Shown: positions 7,287 through 15,274 of the stretch, in pieces
Layout of the letters: each line of letters starts with the position of its first letter
Numbering within the stretch: position 1 is the first letter of the stretch
Source: DATBLZ01 sp036555065
Lineage (GTDB): Bacteria > Pseudomonadota > Gammaproteobacteria > Steroidobacterales > Rariloculaceae
NCBI GenBank assembly: GCA_036555065.1
Contig: DATBLZ010000015.1
Location: forward strand, 1 to 47,106
Direction of reading: 5' to 3'
Length of the DNA: 47,106 nt
Position numbers and translations under genes: made by a program
Notes under the pieces: model-generated
Seen by the model: only the letters and a program-made list of their open reading frames with translations
Database searches by the model: none
Told to the model about the DNA's origin: nothing

Positions 7287-8174
7287 CTAGACAGCCCAGC
7301 CCGCTATCGTCATCAGCGCGAGCAGCGTGATCCAGAGGAACAGCGTCCGCGTCACGAGCCGCATTGCATTGCGTGCGCCGGCGCTCGAGTTCGCCGGCTC
7401 CTCGAGCGCGCCGATCATCGCCGACTTGCCCACTTGGGCCGTCAAGACGTCGTTGTTCCTGTCGATCGGGGTGCCGGCTTCGGCATGATGCTGTTTCCAA
7501 CGGTTGAGCGCGCCGTCGAAGCTGCCGCAAAGCGCGAACCCGAGCATCGCGAGCCGCGCCGGAATCCACTTTAGAACCCCGTACGCAGCTTCGATTCCGG
7601 GGAAAACCGCGGCGTCGATCTCGCGATCGCGCAGCGACTCGAACGCCGCGCGCCGCCGCAGCATATCGCTGATCCGAAAGAGCCAAGCGCCGACGGGTCC
7701 GAGCACAACGAACCAGAATATGACGCCGAAAATGCGGTTGACCGATTGGACGAAGATCGCTTCCTCGACCACGTCGGTATCGCTGACGCGCGGGTTCTGC
7801 GCCTCGGACATCTCGATGAGCACTGCGCGCGCGGTTTCGGTGTCATTGCGATCGACGGCCGCACGATACTCGGCGACTTCGTTTCCGAGGTCGCGCGGTC
7901 CGAGCGAGAAAAAGACGACGAGCACGGCGAACGCGAGATAGTCCGGATCCCAAAGGCCGGGGCTTTGCAGCACGTAGCTCACGAGCAGCACGGGCGCGGC
8001 GGGCACGAGCAGAATCGTCGCGATGCCGACGTAGACCCATGCGCCGTCCGCGCGCTTGAGCCGCGCGAGGCCGAAGTCGTAGTACCTATCGAACCACCTG
8101 AGCTCGCGCAAGTGCAGGAGCTGCGTTGCGCCGTGCTCGAGGATGAGTCCGATCGCGAGCGCGAGAAGCTTCAT
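7287..8174 (-). CDS. ampE: Inner membrane protein AmpE (signalling modulator of AmpD/beta-lactamase pathway)
   Basis: 295 residues from ATG 8174 (E. coli AmpE 284). A polytopic membrane protein: hydrophobic stretches at the N-terminus (MKLLALAIGLILEH), around residues 60-80 (ATILLVPAAPVLLVSYVLQ), 85-105, 160-182 (FGVIFWFVVLGPVGAWLF) and at the C-terminus (TLFLWITLLALMTIAGWAV). It has the AmpE-type opening LRxxRWFDRYYDF. The track frame extends 15 codons upstream, but ATG 8174 overlaps the ampD stop (ATGA), as expected for the conserved ampD-ampE pair. AmpE is thought to sense or act on muropeptide metabolism linked to AmpC induction; its biochemical activity is not settled. Confidence 0.9.
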   Translation of the reverse strand: MKLLALAIGLILEHGATQLLHLRELRWFDRYYDFGLARLKRADGAWVYVGIATILLVPAAPVLLVSYVLQSPGLWDPDYLAFAVLVVFFSLGPRDLGNEVAEYRAAVDRNDTETARAVLIEMSEAQNPRVSDTDVVEEAIFVQSVNRIFGVIFWFVVLGPVGAWLFRISDMLRRRAAFESLRDREIDAAVFPGIEAAYGVLKWIPARLAMLGFALCGSFDGALNRWKQHHAEAGTPIDRNNDVLTAQVGKSAMIGALEEPANSSAGARNAMRLVTRTLFLWITLLALMTIAGWAV

Positions 8175-8737
8175 GTCGCGGTACTTGTCACGGCCAACCG
8201 GCTTTGCAGACGCGGCCAATCGAATGCCGGCCCGGGGTCGGTCTTGCGGCCGGGGGCGATGTCGCTGTGCCCGACTATCGGGGCGTTCTGCAACGACGGG
8301 TACGCGTTTCGCAGCGCGTGGACGAGCGCGGTCAAGGTCTCGTACTGCTCGTGCTCGTAGGGAATGTCATCGCTGCCTTCGAGCTCGATTCCGACCGAAA
8401 AGTCGTTGCAGGCTCGCCGTCCGCAGTATTGCGACTCGCCCGCGTGCCAAGCGCGATCCGTGAACGCGACATACTGTGTCGGGCTGCCGTCACGCCGAAT
8501 CAGCACGTGCGCGGATACGCGCATATGAGCTATCGTAGCGAAGTACTCGTGGGCCTGCGCCGGCAATGTATTCGTAAAAAAGCGGTCGATCCATGCTCCG
8601 CCGAACTCGTCGGGCGGCAGGCTGATGCCGTGGACGACGATGAGGTCGAGCGCGGCGTCGCGCGGCCGCGGATCGAAGTTCGGCGAGGGCACTCGGTTCA
8701 CGTCCACGAGCCAGCCCGTTTTAGGATCGATACGCAC
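8171..8737 (-). CDS. ampD: 1,6-anhydro-N-acetylmuramyl-L-alanine amidase AmpD
   Basis: 188 residues (E. coli AmpD 183). This cytoplasmic zinc amidase cleaves the peptide from anhydro-muropeptides during cell-wall recycling. Visible are VVHGISLPPDEFGG with the first zinc His, RVSAHVLIRRDG, RAWHAGESQYCGR, CNDFSVGIELEG with the catalytic Glu, and GHSDIAPGRKTDPGPAFDW with the second His, the Lys and the Asp ligand. The frame opens at 8827, but GTG 8737 is preferred because it gives the family N-terminus (PKTGWLVDVNRVPSPN) and avoids overlap with rsmE. Loss of AmpD derepresses AmpC in organisms with AmpR; neither ampR nor ampC is in this window. Confidence 0.95.
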   Translation of the reverse strand: MRIDPKTGWLVDVNRVPSPNFDPRPRDAALDLIVVHGISLPPDEFGGAWIDRFFTNTLPAQAHEYFATIAHMRVSAHVLIRRDGSPTQYVAFTDRAWHAGESQYCGRRACNDFSVGIELEGSDDIPYEHEQYETLTALVHALRNAYPSLQNAPIVGHSDIAPGRKTDPGPAFDWPRLQSRLAVTSTAT

Positions 8738-8808
8738 GGTGGTTCCAACGCGACCTGAAGTCGGAGCAATGGGCCAAAACCCTATATTACGTTCGGAACG
8801 GCGCTCGC

Positions 8809-9603
8809 GTGCGTGACCCCGATTCATTTTCGGCCGACGGCGGCGTGCCAGCGGCGCACGCGCACGCGCCGCGTCTCTTCCTCGCAGCCGACCTCGGCGG
8901 GACGCGGGTCACGCTCGAGCACGCTGACGCGCACTATCTCGGAACCGTATTGAGGCTGCGCAAGGGCGAGCAGGTCACGGTCTTCAACGGCCGCGGCGAC
9001 GAGCGGCTCGCAACGATCGACCGACTCGACCGGCAGCGCGCCGAGCTCAGCCTCGGCGCGCGGCGCGCCGCGTTGCCGGAGCCCGCGGTCGATACGACGC
9101 TGATTCAAGCCCTCGTCAAGAACGACGCCATGGATCTCATCGTCCAAAAAGCCACGGAGCTCGGCGTCCGCTGTATCTACGCGGTAAAAACCGACCATAG
9201 CGTCGTGCGGCTGGATGCGTCGCGCGCCGAACGCCGCCTCGACCATTGGCAGAAAATCGCGCGGAGCGCGTGCGAGCAATCCGGGCGCCACTCGCCGCCG
9301 AGGATCGAGCCGTACGCGTCGCTCGCCGATTGTCTTGCCGGTCTACCCGCGGAAGCACTCAAGATCGCACTCGACCCGTATGCGCCGCGCAGCGCTCAAG
9401 CGCTCCCGAGCCGTGTATCCAGCGTTTGCTTGCTCGTTGGGCCGGAAGGAGGATTCAGCGCTGCCGATCACGCGCTGATCTCCGCGGCGCGATTCATTTC
9501 GTTACGTCTCGGACCGCGGACGCTGCGCGCCGAGACGGCCGCGATCGCGGGATGCACGTTCGTAGCACTGCAGTGGGGAGATTTCCGCGCGATTCAGGCG
9601 TAG
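8809..9603 (+). CDS. rsmE: 16S rRNA (uracil-1498-N3)-methyltransferase
   Basis: 264 residues from GTG 8809. It methylates U1498 of 16S rRNA in the assembled 30S subunit using SAM. It is a SPOUT methyltransferase: N-terminal PUA-like domain with HYLGTVLRLRKGEQVTVFNG, then ALVKNDAMDLIVQKATELGV, ARSACEQSGRHSPPRI, and the knotted SAM site LLVGPEGGFSAADHALI ... LGPRTLRAETAAIAG. A second GTG at 8845 would remove 12 residues of unusual sequence (RDPDSFSADGG) and give a more typical length, so the start is uncertain. It diverges from ampD and converges on chpC with a 10-bp overlap of the two 3' ends. Confidence 0.94.
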   Translation: MRDPDSFSADGGVPAAHAHAPRLFLAADLGGTRVTLEHADAHYLGTVLRLRKGEQVTVFNGRGDERLATIDRLDRQRAELSLGARRAALPEPAVDTTLIQALVKNDAMDLIVQKATELGVRCIYAVKTDHSVVRLDASRAERRLDHWQKIARSACEQSGRHSPPRIEPYASLADCLAGLPAEALKIALDPYAPRSAQALPSRVSSVCLLVGPEGGFSAADHALISAARFISLRLGPRTLRAETAAIAGCTFVALQWGDFRAIQA

Positions 9604-10076
9604 GCGGGAAGGCCCGCGAGCATGTCCTCGATGCCCTCGATATCGGGAATCAGCGGAAACTCGTGGATCATCCGTACACGGCAGAGCACCGGCAAGCCCG
9701 CGGGCACGGGTGTGTCGGTATCCTGCGCTACGACGCCGGCGTTGACGCGCACGAGCTGCGGGAATCCTTGCGTCAGTATCCCGAAATGCCCGGCCTTGAG
9801 CTTGTTGGAAAACGCATGGAACACGACGATCCGCGCTCGCGAAGGTTTCTTGCGCTCTCGTTGCAGCGCAGGCTCGCCGCGATCGAACGAAACGACCGGA
9901 AGCCGCCGGCCGTTCCAATCAACGGCGCCGAGCAACCATTCGGGCGCGTCCTCGTCGCGCCTGCGCTCGATCTCGGCAAGCGCGATGACCTCGGCGACGC
10001 ACATTCGCGGCACCAACAGGCGCTCCGTGCGCAGCGGTATCAGCAGGCTGTAAAGCTCTTTGGGGTCGGCGCTCAT
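9594..10076 (-). CDS. chpC: CheW-like chemosensory adaptor ChpC
   Basis: 160 residues with a CheW fold: LYSLLIPLRTERLLVPRMCVAEVI at the N-terminus, WLLGAVDWNGRRLPVVSFDR in the middle (the GxxxxxGxxLPVxxL-type core) and a C-terminal segment ending in EGIEDMLAGLPAYA. It overlaps the chpA stop by 4 bp (ATGA), so it is translated after the ChpA kinase. In P. aeruginosa ChpC is the second CheW homologue of the twitching system and links alternative receptors to ChpA. Here it follows chpA directly, with no chpB methylesterase gene between. Confidence 0.88.
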   Translation of the reverse strand: MSADPKELYSLLIPLRTERLLVPRMCVAEVIALAEIERRRDEDAPEWLLGAVDWNGRRLPVVSFDRGEPALQRERKKPSRARIVVFHAFSNKLKAGHFGILTQGFPQLVRVNAGVVAQDTDTPVPAGLPVLCRVRMIHEFPLIPDIEGIEDMLAGLPAYA

Positions 10077-13000
10077 AACGGCCTCCCGACGAGCGACTCG
10101 ATTGCCTTGATGAGCTGGCCCTCTTGGTACGGCTTGCTCAAGTAATCGTTGACGCCGATCTCGATCGCCTTGGCGCGATGTTTCTCGCCGGATCGCGACG
10201 TGATCATGATGATCGGCAGGTCCTTGAGCCGCGCGTCGTTGCGGACGTGCGTTGCGAATTGATAGCCGTCCATACGCGGCATCTCGACGTCGAGGAGAAT
10301 GACGTCGACGTCGTGCTCCTGCAGCACCGTTATAGCGTCGAGGCCGTCACGCGCCGTCAGTACCTTCACGTTGCGGCGCTCGAGCAGGCGCTGCGTCACG
10401 CGCCGCATCGTAATCGAATCGTCGACGACGAGGGCCGTCAGCGGCTCTGCGGCGACCGACTCGACGGCGGCGGGCTCCGCTGCCGCGGGTTGTGCACGCA
10501 CGAGCGTGACGGGATCGAGGATCACTACGATGCGACCATCGCCCAAGATCGTGGCCCCGGTGACTCCGGAGACGCTCGCGATGTGGGGGCCGAGCGTCTT
10601 GACGACGATCTCGCGGCTCCCTTCGAGCGAGTCCGTCAGGAGCGCAGTCGAATTCTCGCCGGCGCGAACGAGCACGAGCGACACCGCGCCCTCCTCCTCG
10701 GGCAACGCCGACGGCGCCGAGCCCACGAGGCTGCCCAAATGCTGGACTCGATAGCTCACGCCACCGTAGTCGAGCGCGGGCTCGTCATGCGTCAGAATCT
10801 CGAGCAGCTGCTCGCGCCGCACGCGCGTGATGCCTTCGACGGTAGGCAGCGGCAGCGCGAACGTTTCCTCGCCGACGTTGACGATGAGCGCATGCGTCAC
10901 GGCCAGCGTGTACGGCAAGCGGATGAGGAATCGCGTGCCTTGCCCGACCGTGGATTCGATCCGCATCGAGCCGCCGAGCTTCTTGACCTCGGTGTCGACG
11001 ACGTCCATGCCGACACCGCGCCCGGCCGCCTGAGTCAGCTCGCCAGCCGTGCTGAAACCCGGCCGCAAAATGAAATCGATCGCCTCCTCGTCCGATGCCG
11101 TCTGCCCTTCGGCGAGGAGCCCCTGCTCCGCCGCCTTGCGCCGGATCGCCTCGAGGTCGAGGCCCGCGCCGTCATCCGATACTTCGATGAGCACCTCGGA
11201 GCCTTCGCGACGCACTTTGAGCGCAACGACTCCCACATCCGGTTTTCCAGCCCGTTGCCGCCTCTGCTTGTCCTCGATCCCATGGACGACGGCGTTGCGC
11301 AATAGGTGCTCGAAGGCCGGCAGGATGCTGTCGAGCACCTGCCGATCGAGCTCGCTGTCGGCGCCGGTGACGACGAGCTCAGCGGACTTCTTAGTGTCGA
11401 GCGCCGCCTGGCGAACGATGCGCGCGAGCCGCGACACGTGCCGCTGCATCGAGACCATTCGCGTTTGCATCAAGCTGTCTTGAATCTCCGACGTCACACG
11501 GTGCTGTTGTGTCAGCAGCGTGTCGGCTTCCGACGTCAGGCCATGGAGCAGCTCGTTGATGCTCGCGACGTCGTTCGAGGTCTCCGCGAGGGCCCGCGAA
11601 AGCTGCTGAATCGCCGAATATCGGTCGAGCTCGAGCGGATCGAAATCCTCGTCGGCGGCCGCGTCATCCTCGTGGCGGTGCAGAATCTGCGCTTCGGTCT
11701 CGGCCTCCAGATTGCGGAGCTGCTCCCGCAGACGCGTGACGGTCGCGCCGAGCTCGCCCAAATGGAACTCGATCGAGTGCATTTGCTGCTTGAGGCGCGA
11801 CTGGAAAATGCTGATCTCTCCGGCGCCGTTGAGAAGCGCATCGAGGAGCCCGGCATCGACGCGCGTCGTCTCCGCACGCTCGCTCGGACGTGCCTGAGCC
11901 GTCGCCTCGGCCCGAACCGCCTCGACGGGCTCGGGCTCCACGTCCTGCGCCTCCGCGGCCGCCGGCACTTCGATCGCCGGCGGGGGCTCGCGCCGCGGGA
12001 CGAGCGGCGGCGCTGCAGGACGCGCGGCCGGCGTGAATTCCTCCCGCATCGGCGCTCGAGCCGGAGCGGGCGGCGCTTCGGCCGCGCGCGCGGGCGGCAC
12101 CGGCGCCGGCGGCGGGGCGGCACGCGCAGGTTGCGCCGCCGCGCGCGCGGGTTGCGCTGCCGACCCGGCGATCTTCGCGACGAGCGTGTTGGCCACGGGC
12201 ACGGCCTGACCGGCCTCGATCGCGTCGCGCATTTGATGAAGCTGATCGAGGCAGCGTTGCACGAGGCTCGTCGCGGCCGAGTCCGAGGCCACGCGCCCAC
12301 CGGACATCTCGGCGAGCAAAGTCTCGAGCGCATGGCTCAAATCGCCCATCGGCGTAACGCCGGACATGCGCGCCCCGCCCTTGAGCGTGTGCAAGAGACG
12401 CTGCAGCTCGAGGAGCACGCGTTGCGAATCGGCGGGATGGTTCTCGAGATCGCGGAGGGCTCCTTCGGCTTGATCGAGGAGCTCGGCGGCTTCCTCGGCG
12501 AAGATCGCCGCGATCTCGGGATCATAGCTCGGCGGAGCCTCCGTCGTTTCCTCCTCCGCGAGGAACGCGGCCGCGGCGGCCTGTTCCTCGGCCGCGGGCG
12601 CGGCATCGAGAGCGGCGAGCCGCGCGCGGAGCGCGGCGTCGGCACTGACTTCTGCCCCGGCGGCGATCGCACCGGCCATCCCCGCAAACGCCGTCGCGAC
12701 CTCACGCAGCAACTGCACGGCCGAAGCCGAAAGGGCCGTGCCGGCGTCGTAATGCGCCGCGAGGTGCGCCTCGAGCGGTATGGCGAGCTCCATGACGGCG
12801 CGGCTGTTTGCCATACGCGCGCTGCCCAACAGCGTATGCGCCGCACGATAGACCGGCTCCGTGACCTTCGGCGCCGCCTCATGCTCGGCGGAAGCAACAT
12901 AGCTGCTCAGCGTTTGCACGTGGCCGCGCAGCTCCTTTGCGAATATCTCAGCGAGGACGGGATCCATGCCCGCGGCGCCGACGCGCGCCGGCGCTGCCGG

Positions 13001-15238
13001 AGTCTCGGCGCCGCGTGCGGCCGCGCGAACGGATCCGGTCGTTTCCGCCGCCGCCTCCCCGCCCGCGAAGGCTTGGGCCCGCTTCATCAACAGATGGACA
13101 TCGACACGCGGCGCGATCCCGATCTCCAGCTGCTCGACGAGTGCGGGCATGGCCGCGGCAGCCTCGCCGATGAACTCGAGCATCGCGGGCGTCGTCGCCA
13201 GAGTTTGATTGATGATTCTATTGAGGAGGTTCTCGATGCTCCACGCGAACTCGCCGAGCAGCTGCGCGCCGACCATGCGGCCGCTGCCCTTGAGCGTGTG
13301 AAACGAGCGCCGCACGGCAATGAGGGCCTCGGAGTTCTCGGTGTTCTCGAGCCAGAGCGGCAGACGCGACTGGATGTTTTCGAGCTCTTCCTTCGCTTCC
13401 TCGATGAATATCTCGACGAGCTCGGGATCCGACCGCTCTTCGTCGGCTCTCATCACCGACGGCGGCGGCGCGGGCGCCGGCCGGGCTTCCGGCGGCGCGG
13501 GTTCCGGCGCGCCCGCGGGAGCCGGTGCGACGGCCTGGGCCCGCGGCAACCGCTCGAGAAGGTCGAGGCAACGCTCGGCGTTCTCGAGCATGTACCATGG
13601 ATCCACGCGCCCGAGACTCACGGTCTCCATGTAGTATTCGAGGCTCACGATCGCGTCGGCAAGACGCTCTAAGTATTCCGGTTTGAAGACCTCGTTGCTC
13701 GGCGCGAGGCGCTCCGCGATGATCGCGCCAATGCGCTCGACGATTTTCACGGCGCGCGTCTTGTTCAACATGAGCAGACCCGCGGTGATGCCGCGGAGCT
13801 GCGGTTTGATTTCCTCGTAGGACCGCACGTAGTCGGTCCTTTCGACGAGCTTGATGACGGACTCCTTGACCTTCGCCAGGTTGACGATGCATTCACGCAT
13901 GACGGCATGCGTGACGTGCCTATATTGGGTGGACTCGTCCGGCTCCGAGACCTCGGCGCCTTGTTCCTCGCCGGGTAGAACTGAATGAACGAGCTCGCGG
14001 TCGAGCGCGTCTTCGACGTCGAGGAGCGTCGCGGCCATCGTTTCGAGCATCGAGGCGTCGGTAACCTTGTTGCTCGCGACGATGACACTGAGGCGGCGCG
14101 CTTCGTTGTGCATTTGATTTCGCGCTTGCTCGAGGCCGAGCACTCCGAGCGTATCGCCGATCTTCTTCAGCATCTCGACCTGAGGCTTGAGCTCGGCGAC
14201 GTTTTGCATCCCCGTGCGGACGAATACGTCGAGCACGTCTTTGACCGTATTGAGGTCTTCCTTGATCGCGGCCGCGACCGTGTGCATGAGCTTTACGCTT
14301 GGCCCCGACAGGCCCTCGCGCACGCGCTCGAGCTGCGCCTCGCCCGGGATCGATTCGGCGAGCGCGTAAGCCGCGCGCAGCTTTGCGATCCGCGCGTCGT
14401 CGCTCTTCGCGCGCGCCACGTAGTAGAGGAGGCTGTTCATGAGCTCGACCGGCGGCGCATTCACGAACGCGGTCTCACCGGTGTCGACGAGGCGTTTGAG
14501 CTGCCGGTCCGCCTGGCCAATGAGGCGTTTGACTTGCACGCTGGCTTCGAGGCCATCGGCGCGCAGCGCCACGAGTACGCCCGCGAGCACCTCCCACAAG
14601 GGCTTCGCTGCTTCGCTTCTCGCACCGCGCGCAAGCGCATCGCAGGCCTTGATGAGCGCGTCGAGGTTCGCCCCGACGTTGTCGCCGCGAATGAATCCGA
14701 GCAGCGCCGCTTGGAAGCTCGGGCGCACCTTTCGCGCCGCGATCTTGAGCTGTTGGCTGTCGGCCGTATCGGTGCTCGGCACCTCTTGGTGCTTGGCCTC
14801 GAACGCACCACCGCCGAGCAAGAGCATCGTGCCTTCCGACAACGACGGACGATTCCGCGCCTCGCGCAAATCGTTCAGCAGCGGGAGTAGAACGAGCGCG
14901 ACGTCGCTGCCGCCGCTCAAGAGCCTTTCGAGATACGCCGGCAGCTGCACCATTGCGCGGGTCAGCGCCTCGACGCCGCGCTCGATCGCCGTGCGATCCT
15001 CGAAATCGGGCAGCGCGCGGCACGTTTGCTCCATTTCCTCCGCGAGCATCGCCGCGCCCTGGACCTCGACGATCTTCAGAGCCCCCGCTGCGAGATGCAG
15101 CATCCCCGCCGCGCGCAGCAATGCGTCGTTGCCGGCTTGGCCGTCGACGTAGGATTCGATTTCGCGCCGCGCCGCATCGAGCGTGCTCGATAGCTCGCGG
15201 TTGACGAGCTCCAGGCTCTGGCTCGCGAGATCATTCAT
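10073..15238 (-). CDS. chpA: ChpA: CheA-like hybrid histidine kinase for type IV pilus control
   Basis: 1721 residues from ATG 15238; an in-frame GTG at 15259 is possible, but the ATG aligns with known ChpA N-termini. Domains: helical Hpt-like N-terminal region to about 580; Hpt near 645 (SFHTLKGSGRMVG); degenerate Hpt near 800 (AAHTLLGSARMA, Lys to Leu); Hpt near 947 (LLHTLKGGARMSG); an Ala/Pro-rich linker at about 1025-1095; CheA dimerisation and ATPase (HLLRNAVVHGIED near 1309, SDDGAGLD, GRGVGMDVV); CheW-like domain (VNVGEETFALPLPTVEGITR); and a C-terminal receiver with phospho-Asp near 1646 (VILLDVEMPRMDG). P. aeruginosa ChpA has 2472 residues and more Hpt-type domains, so this is a short form. 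It would phosphorylate PilG and PilH at the cell pole. Confidence 0.95.
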   Translation of the reverse strand: MNDLASQSLELVNRELSSTLDAARREIESYVDGQAGNDALLRAAGMLHLAAGALKIVEVQGAAMLAEEMEQTCRALPDFEDRTAIERGVEALTRAMVQLPAYLERLLSGGSDVALVLLPLLNDLREARNRPSLSEGTMLLLGGGAFEAKHQEVPSTDTADSQQLKIAARKVRPSFQAALLGFIRGDNVGANLDALIKACDALARGARSEAAKPLWEVLAGVLVALRADGLEASVQVKRLIGQADRQLKRLVDTGETAFVNAPPVELMNSLLYYVARAKSDDARIAKLRAAYALAESIPGEAQLERVREGLSGPSVKLMHTVAAAIKEDLNTVKDVLDVFVRTGMQNVAELKPQVEMLKKIGDTLGVLGLEQARNQMHNEARRLSVIVASNKVTDASMLETMAATLLDVEDALDRELVHSVLPGEEQGAEVSEPDESTQYRHVTHAVMRECIVNLAKVKESVIKLVERTDYVRSYEEIKPQLRGITAGLLMLNKTRAVKIVERIGAIIAERLAPSNEVFKPEYLERLADAIVSLEYYMETVSLGRVDPWYMLENAERCLDLLERLPRAQAVAPAPAGAPEPAPPEARPAPAPPPSVMRADEERSDPELVEIFIEEAKEELENIQSRLPLWLENTENSEALIAVRRSFHTLKGSGRMVGAQLLGEFAWSIENLLNRIINQTLATTPAMLEFIGEAAAAMPALVEQLEIGIAPRVDVHLLMKRAQAFAGGEAAAETTGSVRAAARGAETPAAPARVGAAGMDPVLAEIFAKELRGHVQTLSSYVASAEHEAAPKVTEPVYRAAHTLLGSARMANSRAVMELAIPLEAHLAAHYDAGTALSASAVQLLREVATAFAGMAGAIAAGAEVSADAALRARLAALDAAPAAEEQAAAAAFLAEEETTEAPPSYDPEIAAIFAEEAAELLDQAEGALRDLENHPADSQRVLLELQRLLHTLKGGARMSGVTPMGDLSHALETLLAEMSGGRVASDSAATSLVQRCLDQLHQMRDAIEAGQAVPVANTLVAKIAGSAAQPARAAAQPARAAPPPAPVPPARAAEAPPAPARAPMREEFTPAARPAAPPLVPRREPPPAIEVPAAAEAQDVEPEPVEAVRAEATAQARPSERAETTRVDAGLLDALLNGAGEISIFQSRLKQQMHSIEFHLGELGATVTRLREQLRNLEAETEAQILHRHEDDAAADEDFDPLELDRYSAIQQLSRALAETSNDVASINELLHGLTSEADTLLTQQHRVTSEIQDSLMQTRMVSMQRHVSRLARIVRQAALDTKKSAELVVTGADSELDRQVLDSILPAFEHLLRNAVVHGIEDKQRRQRAGKPDVGVVALKVRREGSEVLIEVSDDGAGLDLEAIRRKAAEQGLLAEGQTASDEEAIDFILRPGFSTAGELTQAAGRGVGMDVVDTEVKKLGGSMRIESTVGQGTRFLIRLPYTLAVTHALIVNVGEETFALPLPTVEGITRVRREQLLEILTHDEPALDYGGVSYRVQHLGSLVGSAPSALPEEEGAVSLVLVRAGENSTALLTDSLEGSREIVVKTLGPHIASVSGVTGATILGDGRIVVILDPVTLVRAQPAAAEPAAVESVAAEPLTALVVDDSITMRRVTQRLLERRNVKVLTARDGLDAITVLQEHDVDVILLDVEMPRMDGYQFATHVRNDARLKDLPIIMITSRSGEKHRAKAIEIGVNDYLSKPYQEGQLIKAIESLVGRPL

Positions 15239-15274
15239 TGTGCGGGGCTCGACTATCACAGCACTCTGCCGTCC

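Noticed and set aside
11306..13672. 788-residue open frame antisense to chpA
   Set aside because: Arg/Gly/Leu/Asp-rich shadow of the chpA Hpt and linker region; long antisense frames are expected at this GC content, and chpA has clear domains in the opposite strand.
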